A stretch of 64,000 nt of DNA, taken from NCBI GenBank assembly GCA_033439255.1, contig CM065889.1, positions 310,001-374,000 on the forward strand, in the 5' to 3' direction. Position numbers and translations under genes: made by a program. Source of the stretch: Hericium rajendrae. Its lineage: Eukaryota > Basidiomycota > Agaricomycetes > Russulales > Hericiaceae. Each line of letters begins with the position of its first letter. Positions within the stretch are counted from its first letter, which is position 1. Of the stretch, positions 26,609-37,677 are shown piece after piece. The notes below the pieces were generated by a model that was given only the letters and a program-made list of their open reading frames with translations, was not told where the DNA came from and made no database searches.

Positions 26609-26917
26609 TTTATAGTTAATTCTTTCGACGTTATACTCGTCATCCGCCCGATCTTTCTCATGTAGTTAGTTAGTAAAGCCCACGACCTTGTCTTTGTTCC
26701 TTGGTATATATGTTCAATGTATATATGCGTGGCTACGTTCACGGACATGACAATAATGCCCTAGACTTGTATTGATAGATCCCTCGCAAGATGGCTTCTG
26801 AATTTGAAGATTGTCCCGCTCTTGAGAACCTGCGGCAAGTCGACATCTGAACATGCCACCATCCGAGGCGGACATCCGAGTCACCAGATACCGCCCAATC
26901 ACTTGAAGCTGACCACC
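26609..26917. other. Intergenic between SAPS and FAHD1-like genes
   Basis: About 310 bp holding the SAPS 3' region and FAHD1-like promoter; no specific element is recognised. Confidence 0.5.
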
Positions 26918-27928
26918 ATGACCTCCATTGCAGCTTCATTCGTGAGGAACGGCAAGAAGGTAAGCACTATCTGTACGGTATATACAGGATACTTACTCTG
27001 CGCGTTCTGGAAGATAGTGGCCATTGGACGTAATTACGTTGACCATGTCAAGGAGCTCAACAACCCCATCCCGAAAGAGCCGTTCTTCTTCCTGAAGCCG
27101 ACCTCGAGCTATCTTCATTCAGGCGGAAACGTCGAGATCCCAAGGGAATAATTGCTCATCATGAAGGTGTGTCTCCATCCGACAGCAAGCCGGTTCGGTG
27201 CTGATGCATTTACAGTCGAGCTTGGCGTGGTCATAGGTCGCGGAGGTCGAGACATTTCTCAGGCGAACAGCGCTGCGCATATCGCAGGCTATGGTACGCC
27301 GCAATGTTCATATGTATTTGCCTTGTTCCGACCCTCCAACGAAAGCGCTTGCGGTCGACATGACGGCACGGAACTTGCAAGATGAGGTCAAGAAGAAGAG
27401 TTTGCCGTGGTCAGCAGCCAAAGGCTTCGATACCTTCACGCCCATAAGGTATCGTCAACTCTTCCGGCGTTTTGCCTGTCTCTCACATTCTTGAAAGCTC
27501 CTTCATTCCAAAGTCGGAGGTCACCGACCCGCAGAACCTGAACCTTTGGCTGAAGGTAAAGCATCTAGACAGCTTTGTTGCTATTGAATTTCTGACATCG
27601 GCCTAGATCAACGGTGAGCTCAAGCAGAATGGAAACACGTCCCACATGATGTTCCCCATTCCTCGCCTGATCGAACATGTCTCGTCCATCATGACCTTGG
27701 AGGTACGTTCCCTCGTCTGCCCTTGGATATGTGCGGTTCTCAACTTTTCGTATCATTCAGGAGGGTGATCTTCTGTTGACCGGAACACCTTCGGGCGTTG
27801 GCCCCATCAGTCCTGGCGATACTATCGAGTGCGGCTTGTTGGATGCATCTACGCAGAAGGAACTTGCGAAACTGCAGTTCCGGGCGGTCTCGAGGGAAGG
27901 TGGTTACCTGTACTCACCAAACCAATAA
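26918..27928 (+). CDS. Fumarylacetoacetate hydrolase-family protein (FAHD1-like acylpyruvase)
   Basis: FAHD1-type enzymes cleave acylpyruvates and can decarboxylate oxaloacetate, in mitochondria or cytosol, using a divalent metal. Exons: 26918-26959, 27014-27166, 27216-27293, 27346-27448, 27498-27555, 27607-27702, 27761-27928. Landmarks are VAIGRNYVDHVKELNN, a metal-binding HHEVELGVVIG, AVDMTARNLQDE, SLPWSAAKGFDTF and GTPSGVGPISPGD. The exons sum to 698 nt, one short of a whole number of codons. The deficit lies in exon 2 at about 27139-27142, where EIP should run into KGIIAHHE but meets a stop; one extra C in CCC restores a 232-residue protein of normal length. No intron can explain it, so this is a real one-base deletion or a sequence error. 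Confidence 0.88.
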
Positions 27929-28159
27929 ACGGTGACCTCTGGGGTGAGAAATATACCTGACGTTCTGCTTCTCCGTATTGTATCAGTGGAGGCAATCGGA
28001 GTGATTTCGTTCCGTCCGGTGGCAATGATGTGTATGGCACTTGCGCGTACAGCGCTGACGCGTCCCACGTTGAGAACGACTATGGATGCAAACTTAAAGG
28101 GCGTTTGATGCTCCAAATTCCACCATGCTGTCATCACCAATTCATCCTCATAGTAAAGT

Positions 28160-28552
28160 ATGCCCATAACAGAATTTGCTGCCCTTGAGCTCATTGTTCC
28201 TTTCGAAATCTACCACCCCGACGTCTTGCCAAATTTTCGACTTCTTTCCGAGCGTCAAGCGGCCTGGTCGGGCTATCCACTCTATTTCTACCAGAATACG
28301 GCGAAGCCCTCGGCGATAGATCTCATCTCGGGGTGGAAGGACATACCGGCGCATTATGAGTGGATAGCGAGCAATGGGAACCAGGAGTTGTTGACGATGT
28401 TCAAGCCATACGTGGATGTGAAGGATCTTGTCCATCTGGTTGAATTCCGGGTGTTCAAGGAGAAGGTCGAATATTTGGAAGTTGAAGTGACGCACGGGAA
28501 GGCAACGGCAAACGAAGAGGAAATTTGGGCCAGAGACGGTGTGGGATGGTAG
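28160..28552 (+). CDS. Small ABM-like (dimeric alpha/beta barrel) hypothetical protein
   Basis: A single-exon frame of 130 residues starting MPITEFAALELIVPFE. The pattern of an N-terminal strand, a helix around LPNFRLLSERQAAWSGYPLYFY, GWKDIPAHYEWIAS and a final strand region resembles fungal proteins of the antibiotic-biosynthesis-monooxygenase-like fold. Catalytic activity cannot be inferred. The frame has no stop and ends 470 bp before the next gene on the same strand. Confidence 0.7.
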   Translation: MPITEFAALELIVPFEIYHPDVLPNFRLLSERQAAWSGYPLYFYQNTAKPSAIDLISGWKDIPAHYEWIASNGNQELLTMFKPYVDVKDLVHLVEFRVFKEKVEYLEVEVTHGKATANEEEIWARDGVGW

Positions 28553-29024
28553 CGGGAAGGATGCAGAGGGAAAGCGTGATGGTATCTGGCGCTTTATTGG
28601 AATCAGAAAAGATTCGGAGGGCCCAGATATAGTGAGGCGAGGTGACTCAGTTCTACTGAAGTTGGTTGACTTGTCGAAGGATTAAATCGCACTGGTGACA
28701 TTGAATGTAGCTCACCTTATGTATCTCAAGCTCTATGCAGCTTGTCAAAGAAACCCTTTTTGATGCGTACTTTGTCGCGAGTTTAGTACCTTGATGAATG
28801 TGTCATTTTATCCGTCCTAAAGACTTGATTCGAATATACTTCGCTCTGGATTGGCTCTGGAGCAACAGAAATGCCCGAACGCGTCGCGACGCGTTCCGCC
28901 CACATGACTTCGTTGATCTATTCACGTGCACGCCCGTTTTCGTCTCCTTCGTCCACGCCGGTGACCTTGTACTCGAATTCTACGCCCTTTCCTTCCATTC
29001 TCACTTTTCGCTTCTCTACTCCTC
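28553..29024. other. Promoter region of the poly(A) polymerase gene
   Basis: Holds an 18-bp palindrome with two ACGCGT boxes at 28878-28895, otherwise no recognised feature. Pyrimidine-rich sequence precedes the start codon. Confidence 0.5.
28878..28895. promoter_or_regulatory. 18-bp palindrome with two ACGCGT (MCB-like) boxes
   Basis: AACGCGTCGCGACGCGTT is a perfect palindrome 130 bp upstream of the TRF4-like start codon. ACGCGT is the known binding core of the fungal MBF cell-cycle factor, so G1/S regulation of the downstream gene is possible but inferred. The inner 16 bp are identical to 11284-11299. Confidence 0.45.
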
Positions 29025-31374
29025 ATGGCCAAAGATGCAGAGGAAGAGCCGTCTGGCACTTCCAGGCCGAAGTCGCTCAAGCGCTCCACCTCCGAACGCA
29101 AGCGGATCAAGAGGAACAGACATCCCACTCGCGAACGCGACAAGGCGAACGGCATTCAGACGGTGGACGAGGAAGGACATATTCGGGAGGTTAATGCTGA
29201 GGCTGGACCTGGTCCATCTACCTTGAAGAGCAGAAAGAAGGAGCGCGCTAGCTCGAGGAAGATTCCCAGAATGGTTTCGCGGGCGGAGATGATTTCATTC
29301 CCCTCGGTTTCGATGATTCGGATGAGGGCGATGAGAGACATGGAAGGAAGGGCAAGGAATCTCTGAGGAAGGAGCGCAAAGAGAGGGAGTGGGATAAGGG
29401 CAAGGGTAAGTCGCGGGACTGGGAACGAGATCGTGAGCGGGACAGAGATCGGGGGAGTGCACGGAAGAGAAAAGCGGACGACTATGATGCCGACGATGGC
29501 TTTGCGAATAAAAAGCAACGATTGGACGCAGCGTCGCGGAAGGCTCCGTGGACCGCCGATGTTGACTGGGATACTTGTGCGAATGTTGCGGAGATGTGAG
29601 TTATCTCACGTCCGGACTATGCACGACCGAGTTCACCTGTTATTCTCTAGGTTGCATCGCGAGGTGGATGCTTTCACTCGCTATATCTCACCCTCACCGG
29701 AAGAGGACGAGGTTCGATCACTAGTCGTGCAAATGATTCAACAGGCTGTCATGAAGAATTTCGCCGATGCCAGGGTCATGCCATTTGGCAGCTTTGAGAC
29801 AAAACTGTATCTGCCCCTTGGGTATGTGACTTGTCTCCTTCCAAGCAGCGTATTTCTCACAGCCGATGCAGAGACATCGATCTTGTCGTTGTCTCAAAAT
29901 CTATGGCGTATTCCGATCGCGTCACAGTTCTACACGCGCTCGCCAATACCCTCAAACGTGCACACATTACCGACAAGGTAACAATTATAGCCAAGGCGAA
30001 AGTTCCCATCATCAAATTCATTACTATCCATGGTCGACTGGCAGTCGACATCTCGATCAACCAAGAAAACGGCCTCGAGGCGGGCAGGGTGGTGAACAAT
30101 TTTCTTGCAGAGATGCCCGCCCTGCGGAGTCTCGTCATGATCTGCAAGGCCTTCCTCAGCCAGCGCAGTATGAACGAGGTTTTCTCCGGCGGATTGGGGA
30201 GCTACAGTATTGTTTGCCTTTGCATCAGCTTTTTGCAGATGCATCCGAAGATTCGAAGGGCGAGATAGACCCCATGAAGAACCTGGGGGTTCTGGTCATG
30301 GAGTTCTTCGAGCTGTATGGCTGCTACTTCAACTACGAGGAGGCAGGGATTTCGTTAAGGGACGGAGGAACTTACTTCAGCAAGCGAGCAAGAGGGTGGA
30401 GTGACTATCAAAAGTCAGCTCTCCTTTCTATTGAGGACCCTATCGACATGTGTAATTCCCTTTGTGTTTCATGCACTTCGTCGAGTCTCACGCTTGTGTC
30501 TTTAGCCAACGATATCGCGAGAGGCTCGTACAACCTCTCCAGAGTGCGCCAGACTTTTGCTGGCGCACATGGGATTATGACTGCTGCTGCATACACGCTG
30601 TCCAGCGTGCTCCATTCGCGGCGCACAGGCCGCTCCGTGAACCTCCGAGGCCACACAGAACCAGAGGATATGAGTATTCTCTCGCATGTACTAGGTATTA
30701 CACAAGAGGTGCGGTTTTCGTCGACGTCTGTCTTGAGCACATGTCTAACGGGTTTCTGATAGTCGATAAATCGTCGCCGCCTAATACAAGAAATCTATAA
30801 TAAAAGGGTCCTGCATCGTCTGCTCGGTGTCTCGCCCAAGGCCACTGTCATTCACGACCGTTCCAGCGCCAACGGCTCTTCTACATCCCGGACAAATGGC
30901 GCATCAGCTTCCGGTGTGCAATCTGTCTGGAAAAAAGTAGATGGAGACAAGTCCGAAAGCCGACCGCCCTCACGCAAACCAAGTCCGCCGAGTCGAAAGC
31001 ACGATATTATAGATGTCGATGCTCTGGACTCCGAGGAGGAGAGCCGTTATGCGATTCCGCCGAAGAAGAGGCAGCGCGTAGGCAACTCGAAAGATACGCA
31101 TACGGTTTTCACAACGGACGAGGAGGACACGGACGATGACAAGCCGGATATCTACATCCACACCATCGGTGACGATGATGATGACAGCCTTGCCGAGGAA
31201 GAGGAGGAATACGCGAGGGCTGACAGCGGGAGTGAGAGCGGGGAGGTGAAGGCGGCTGACGGTTCCAAACAAAGAGAAGTCAAGACCAACGGTGCTTCGA
31301 GTGTCAATGACAAGAAACGGGCGTATTGGGCTTCGAAAGGTATTGCACCTGCGAGTCCTGACTTCAGTTCGTGA
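29025..31374 (+). CDS. Non-canonical poly(A) polymerase, Trf4/5 (Cid14) family
   Basis: This family forms the catalytic part of the nuclear TRAMP complex, which adds short A-tails to RNAs to mark them for the exosome. Exons: 29025-29189, 29252-29595, 29651-29821, 29872-30451, 30506-30708, 30763-31374; about 691 residues. The nucleotidyltransferase signature is PFGSF (Gly216, Ser217) followed by GDIDLVV (Asp228, Asp230) and a third Asp in AVDISIN (about 286). The PAP-associated part follows (NLGVLVMEFFELYG). The N-terminus is basic and the C-terminus acidic and disordered. Exon 4 contains a frame break at about 30258-30260, where one extra G would join MHPKIRR to GEIDPMKNLG. The first intron uses an unusual GTTAAT donor; a one-base indel is an alternative explanation there. 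Confidence 0.92.
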
Positions 31375-32163
31375 TTTATATTTTATCTTCTTCGGCCATT
31401 TTCTTCCGATCATCTATTCATCCGGCCTTCATTGCCAGACTTCCGTGTATTCGATAATACCACACATAAATACTACGTGCAATGATACATACCTCGGGGT
31501 TGTGGTTCCTGTGTTCGGTCTTGTGTTGAGCGTTGACTAGGATTTGCGACCGGTATAGCAGCGAGGCATGGTTTAGAGTGTCCGGATATATGTCGTCCGG
31601 GGTACACGTACCACTGTATCATATGCCTCCGCTCATTGCTGTTCATCAAGCTAAAATGAATGGCAACGGCCGGCAGTCGAGTAATAATTCAAGCGATCAC
31701 TATAATGAACTGCTCGATTTACACGGTACCGGGATCTGTGGACGGCCTTTTTTCACGTAGAACAGCATAGAGCTGCTTTCTCCCATCGTTACAATAAATC
31801 CACTGATACTTACTACACAGCAACATTGCGGCAATGCGTGCTTTTTCATGGTGCTAGAATGTTTTGAGGGATGGCCAGAAGTGGCCAGATGGAGGAGCGG
31901 CGCGCGTGATCCGTGTCGGCTAACGTACTTAGGACTTGCGGCAACGGTTCGTTGTTGCCATCGCCGACGGCGTCTACTTGACTCTCCCCCTCGAGCTCAG
32001 CTCGAGCCATCCTATCTTTCCTTCTGCTCCCTTCGCTCTTTCTCTTTTCTTGGTTCTTGTGCTCGACATCGAGCACACTGTTCATCATTCTCCCAATAAA
32101 CGGTGGCTGTTGAAGTCGCTGGCCGTTCTTTGATAGTCATCACCTCACTCTCTTAGACATCCC
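31375..32163. other. Intergenic region
   Basis: The 3' region of the poly(A) polymerase gene and the promoter of the next gene. Pyrimidine-rich tracts near 31985-32060 fit a fungal promoter or 5' UTR. No gene is supported. Confidence 0.5.
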
Positions 32164-34715
32164 ATGTAAGTGCAAGAATTGTACCGACATGCAAAGGGGC
32201 ATGTGCTGAGTATTGACGAGCATTGTCGATGTGTAGGGCCGCGCGCGTGCATGAACCGCTACCCACGAACCTCAAGGATCGCATCGCCGCGCTCCAGCAA
32301 CGCAACAATGCGCAATCTGCCAACACACACGCATCAGCGCATCCTTCAGCCCACCCTTCCGCTCGAGGTGGCGCAACCAGCCCTCCACGCGGGACCTTGA
32401 AGGATAAAATCGCAAAATTTGAGGAGAAGGGGGGCACTCCCGTTCCCCGTGGCAGTTTCGGCATCGGCGCTCCACCGCAGGATGACATTCCGGGTGGGAA
32501 GAGCAGAGAACTCTACGGCAATCGCATCGCTGCTCTTGGAAAAGGACGCCCAGGGGCGCCCTCAAGTTTCGGAAGGGCGGTCACCGCTCCGTTAGGTGGG
32601 ACAGATATTTCATGGGGGAGCATCGTATTGATCTTCGTTACAGGGTCGACATTGCCTGATGATATTGATGGTAGCTCGAGGCCGTCATCACCAGATTCAG
32701 CCTCGAACTCATTGTCTGGGGCGCACCGCCGAAACTCGTCAGCCCTCAACCGCCGCAGTGTGGTCGACATAATGGAGCAGTTGGGTGGTGTTCCTCCGCC
32801 AAAGAAATCGAGGAGCATGTCTGAAAGTGACTCGGGTCCCGACGTTGTCATTCCTCCTGAAAGCATCTTGCAAACGCTTGAGGAACGTTCGCCTGTGGAG
32901 GATCCTGCTTTGGCGTTGCCGCCAGTCAAGGCTGGTTCGGCGCAGGATAGCGCAGCTGCTCCTGCCGCGGTCGTACCAGTTTCTCCACCTTCTGGTGGTG
33001 AAGCTTCTCCACCAAAGTCTTCGACCCCTGCAGTGCAAACGCCTGCCATGCCTGTCACCAGCACAGCTTGCGTGTTTCTTTGCCGAAGTCCATGTCTTCA
33101 GGTTCGCAGCCGAGCCCACAGCCTGTAGCTCCAGTTTCGATCACAACGGTTAGCCCTTCAACATCAACGCCCGCGGTTGTTGATGACTCCATGGATTCGA
33201 CAATCAGCCTGGATACCTCCACCGCCGAGATCATCACAGGCATACGCACTGTGATATCCCCGATCCCCGTCCGCGCCATTGAAAAGGACTCGATCATCTC
33301 CCCGAAACTTGTTGCAGCGACTACTATCTCTCCACCCATCTCAGTTGAGCACACTGAAGAACCCGCCTTCACACCTACCCCAACCACGAACGCCAAGAAA
33401 GGCTTCACGGCTGTCGTACACCGTCCATCCACCGACAATCAGGAATCCCGTCCCTCAACGAACGTGTCTCGATCTGGCACAATCCGGTCGAGGCCGAGCT
33501 CTACGAACCTGAAGACTAATGGGGATCCCCATGCGCCCTCGGTTGTGCGGTCTAAGCGGCAGTTCAAGCATCTCAGTAACACCGTCGCGGATCCTCCTGC
33601 GAGCCCTAGCGCCAACGATCTGTCTTCGCTGCTCAAGGAAGCGGCGTGGCTCGAGCAGCAGCTCACGGATGCGGGTATATCAGTCGAATCCTCGGAGCCA
33701 TTGACGCTCGAATTGGGATCGTCAAGCCTGTTGTCGTCCAAGCCGATTTCGGCTTCTCCTTCGTCTCCAGCCCCCAAATCCGAGCCGTTCCCCACCCAAG
33801 CGCCTCCAGATCGTCTGAAAACGCCACCGCGTCGCGAATCCAAGAGCACTGTAAGCCAGCCTACTTTCCAGATCGACGCGCCCAGCGCGACCGCCGGAAC
33901 AGATTCCACTCCAGGCTCGCCAGATACCAAGGCGTCGCGCACGCGTCGCTATTTCTCGTTACGCAACGCCCTGCGCACGGTGCCCGGCTCCTGGCCGCGC
34001 CAGAGCATCTCCTCCGAGATGTCGTCCGACGACTCCGCGCCCGTCGCGACGCCGCCGTCGCCGACCTTCGACCTCGTCACACCGCCCGGATACTCGCGCA
34101 AGCATGACCAAGTGAGCATTAGGAGTGCTCAGTCAGCTCGCTCGGCTAAGAGCGGTAAATCTGAGGTCGGGAGCGTTGGCAGTTCGCTCAAGCTGTCGCC
34201 GCGGCGCGGCATGGCGCGGGCGACGTCCTTTGCGGATAAGCTGTTACGTCGCGCCTCGAGGACGGGATCGATGCTGATGGACGATGCGGAGCGTATGTAA
34301 TCACTACCTTACGGCACAGACATAGAATTAATGGTCCACACATGCGTCTGCAGGCAACTCCATCTCCGAGCACCCGCCGCCGCCGAAGCTGGCGCCGCCA
34401 CACACGCCGGCGCCGGTCCTGCCGCCGATACGCGCGATGCCGGACACGCCGACGTCGCTGCTGTCGACGTCGACGGCGCCGTCCTCGCCGAACACGACGA
34501 TCGACAACGCGATCTTCGACGCGTTCCCGTCCGTCCCGCAGGAGATGCCGCGCGCGTACCACGCGATCCCCCCCGCGGAGAACGGCGCGCCGATCCGCAA
34601 GCGCAATCCCACGGACGTGCCGACGGACGTCAAGCACAGCATGGACATGGGCTGGCTCGAGGAGGACAACGGCTGGCTGTCGCTGCCCGCGGGCCCCGCG
34701 CCCGCCCGCAAGTAA
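32164..34715 (+). CDS. Long disordered Ser/Pro-rich protein with LKDRIAALQQR motif, function unknown
   Basis: Exons: 32164-32165, 32237-32595, 32644-34292, 34354-34715. Exon 1 supplies only AT; the 71-nt intron (GTAAGT..GTAG) is followed by G, so the start codon itself appears split. The product begins MAARVHEPLPTNLKDRIAAL; a later LKDKIAKFEEKGGTPVPRGS motif repeats the first. The middle is low complexity. A helix (ANDLSSLLKEAAWLEQQL) and a basic SRTRRYFSLRNALR segment follow, and the C-terminus ends near GWLEEDNGWLSLPAGP. Frames switch near 33060-33070, explained either by a missing base or by an intron of about 107 nt (32995-33101); both give a consistent total (790 or 754 residues). If exon 1 is wrong, the first ATG is at 32229. 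I know similar uncharacterised basidiomycete proteins but no function. Confidence 0.78.
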
Positions 34716-35252
34716 TGGATATATACCACCTGCGTAAGAATGGATTAGCATATCAGGTTTGTTTTGTCGACCTACACGCGATTTGGTTCCCCTCATACCT
34801 CACCTCTCTTCTCTTCTGTTTCATTCGCTTCACTGCGCTCCATCTCTCTCTATCTATCGATTTACCACCTATGATCTTGCATACCTTTATCTTCGGAATC
34901 AATACACTATCACTGGCAATTGGCTTCTTACTGCTTTACCACACCACCAACCAATACCTACTCTTCCGGGTACCCAATGCATGCATATTATCGCTTCGTG
35001 GTTGTTCGTTATTCGTTACGGCGCGTGCGTGTAATGTCGAGAGGGAAATTTGAATATTCATGATGCCTGGCTCCATTATTTTCAGCGACACGAGCGCACG
35101 CAGAAAACTCGTTGAGCGAACAAATGTGGTCGAGAATATAGGTAACTAAGCTAATGCAAGACGGAAACTAATAAATGCAGATAAATAATCTGCGCGGAAC
35201 ACACAAAACACGTCGATAAAACAGACTACATGGGATCCCCTCCCACAATGAA
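34716..35252. other. Intergenic region between convergent genes
   Basis: The 3' regions of two genes meeting tail to tail; the sequence is pyrimidine-rich near 34790-34870 and no gene is seen. Confidence 0.5.
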
Positions 35253-37253
35253 TCACGCCTTGGCCTTGGATGCACCCCGCTTCTTCCCCGGACCCGGCCC
35301 TGGCGCTCGCACCGGCACCTGCACTCTCGACCGACATGCGCCGCGGCACCGACGCGCTCGCGCTCGTCGACCGCTGCAGGCGCTCCTGCGGCTTCTCGTC
35401 GTCCCCGCTGACGCGGCGCGCCTGCGAGAAAACAGCTTCGCGTCGCGGTCGCAGATGTTCTCGATGTAGTACGTGTTGCCGCGCGGGACGAGGATCATCC
35501 CGCCCGTGCAGAGGACGTACGACGAGTTGTGCACTTTGAAGTTGACGGCGCCTTCGATGACGTAGAATACCTACATGCAACGAAAAAAATGATTCAGTTG
35601 GATTCGGGTGGACGTGACGCGAGGAAATGGCGCATACGTAGGTGTTGTCTTTGGTCATCTTGGTGGGTTTGTGGCCTTTCGGCGGGATCATAAGCTGTCC
35701 TGCAGCGATATACTCGCCGTCTCCGAAAATCTTCTGGAAATAGAAATCGTTGTTCGCGCCCGCTCGGGGGCTGACTAGTCGCCCAGGGAAAGCCAAACCT
35801 GCAGAGAAGAATAAAATTAGCACTCAAGTCCCCCTCAGGTCGAAGCCCATTTGACGCACGCCGTTCGACCTCGTCCCCAGTGAGCCAATCGTTTACAACA
35901 CCCATGGGGGAGGTATCATTATCCCAGCCCTCCTCAGGGTTATACGCTTGCAGCATTTGTTCGTCCAGAGTCTTGCTCTTACTCCTGGGTTTCTTTACCT
36001 TGCCGTGCTTGCCCAGCGGCTTCGGGGCTTCTTTCGGTATACGGACGATGGCTTTGATAGTGGGGACGAACGAAACGCCCGACTCGCGGCGTCCGTAGAC
36101 GACCTTCTCTTGTCGCCACCACTCAAGAGGCGCGTAGCGGATGCGTTTGCCGCGGCGGAGGCCATTTGCATTTTCGTCCTCCATAGAGGCTGCACAGGCG
36201 GATCGTAAGCACAACGTTATGGTGTACAGGAATAACAGACATACTGGAAAGTGTGAGAGCTGGCTTTTTCTTCGCTCGCGGCTTGGGCTGCCCATCCGCC
36301 GACTTGCGTTTCTTCTTCGGTGGGTCAGGCTGGGACTCTGGTTCGGGCTCGTCTTCCGGATAATTATCCTCATCCATATCGATGTCGTCCAGTCCCTGCG
36401 CGATCTTCTTTCGACGTCCTCCGCATCCTGCTCGTCTTGAATCAGCCTTCCTTTCCCTTTATCCTTCGCCCGCGAGTGATTCGCCGCACTCCGCGCATCC
36501 TCTTCCTGCTCGCTCTCCTCCGCCATCTCCGTGAAACTCGCCCGGCGTGGCGTGGCGCGATACGACCTGCTCGGCAGCGCCTCCTGCTCTTCCTCCGCAT
36601 ATTGCTCCTGATCGTCATACTGCGGTTCATCGTAATCACCGCCCTCATCCACCGGCACATCATCCTCCTCGTAATCGAGCCCGAGGCTCGTCCGCGAATG
36701 CGAGGGCCCCGCCGACGAATACGCTGTATAACGCCGGCGAACGTCGCCCGTTCACGGCACTGCGCGGGCGCGGCGACGGGATGCTGTCGAAGTCGACCTC
36801 CGACGCGCGGGGCACCGAGCGGCGCGCAACGCTCGCCGGCGCGGGCGCCCTGCGCGTGTTCTGGAAATACGCCGACGCGCTCTCCGGCGCGCCTGCATCC
36901 ACCCTAGAATCAGTACATCGTGGCACGCCGCGATCCACGCAAAACGCACCGAAGCCGCTATCGTCGAGCTCCATCGACATCTCGCCATCCTCGTCCTCGA
37001 CCACAGTCTCCACGGCGCGGACCGTGCTCTTCTTCCGCCCGCGCCCGTTGCGCGCGCGCGGTGGCGTCCGCATGTCCGCCTGACTCATGATCTGCTCGAA
37101 CGGCTCGAACTCGTCCGACTTGTGGTCGACGTAGTGCACGGCCATGCCCGTCTTCTTCCCGCGCCCGAGCTCGTCCGCGCGGAATGGTATGTGCTTCTTC
37201 TCTGCGGCGCGCCGCGAGGCGCCGAGGCTGCTCTTGCGTGCGGCGGCGGGCAT
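35253..37253 (-). CDS. MIF2: Inner kinetochore protein Mif2/CENP-C
   Basis: CENP-C binds the centromeric nucleosome and builds the inner kinetochore. Exons (minus): 36245-37253, 35860-36189, 35638-35798, 35253-35570; 1818 nt, 605 residues. The CENP-C motif is RRGKRIRYAPLEWWRQEKVV. The C-terminal cupin dimerisation domain runs from NNDFYFQKIFGDGEYIAAGQ through VFYVIEGAVNFKVH to LVPRGNTYYIENICDRDAKL. The tail ends KKRGASKAKA. Four frame changes occur, two of each sign, so the outer frames agree: near 36726-36731 (extra T), 36409-36411 (missing A), 35429-35432 (missing T) and 35286-35289 (extra G), all at short homopolymers on the coding strand. Such paired indels in an essential gene suggest sequence error rather than loss of function. 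Confidence 0.92.
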
Positions 37254-37677
37254 CGTCGTCGGTGGTGGGGCGGGACGCAGATGTTAGTGTTAGAGGGGCG
37301 TGCAAGAAAGAGCGTGGGAACGATAAACAAGCCGCGTCGACGCGCTTTCTCAGTTTCTGGGTCACGCGTGTAGGCCACTCCCATTGTTCGACGTTCATGA
37401 CTAGAATGCAAACAAGAATTGAATTGTTTCGGGTACATAGTGACTAATAATGCGTATATAGCAATGAATGTTTGCAAACTATCATACATGACCGCCGCAG
37501 GCAGTCAGACTTCCGTATATCTGAGCACGTTTTCCTCGCGTCGTCGTATTAGGCGATCAAAAAAATATCATCGCGGGGTAGATCAAAGAGTAGAAAAAGC
37601 AAGGACAACAGCGAGAGCTGGCGTTGACTGCCCCTTAAGACACGACGGGTAAATGCAGAAGTGAGCGTAGGGCTCGC
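37254..37677. other. Intergenic region between MIF2 and ILV2
   Basis: About 420 bp with the MIF2 promoter and ILV2 3' region; no element is recognised. Confidence 0.5.

Noticed and set aside
27119-27166. An extra intron to explain the FAHD1 frame break
   Set aside because: No GT..AG pair of workable length exists between the two frames without deleting conserved residues; one missing C is simpler.
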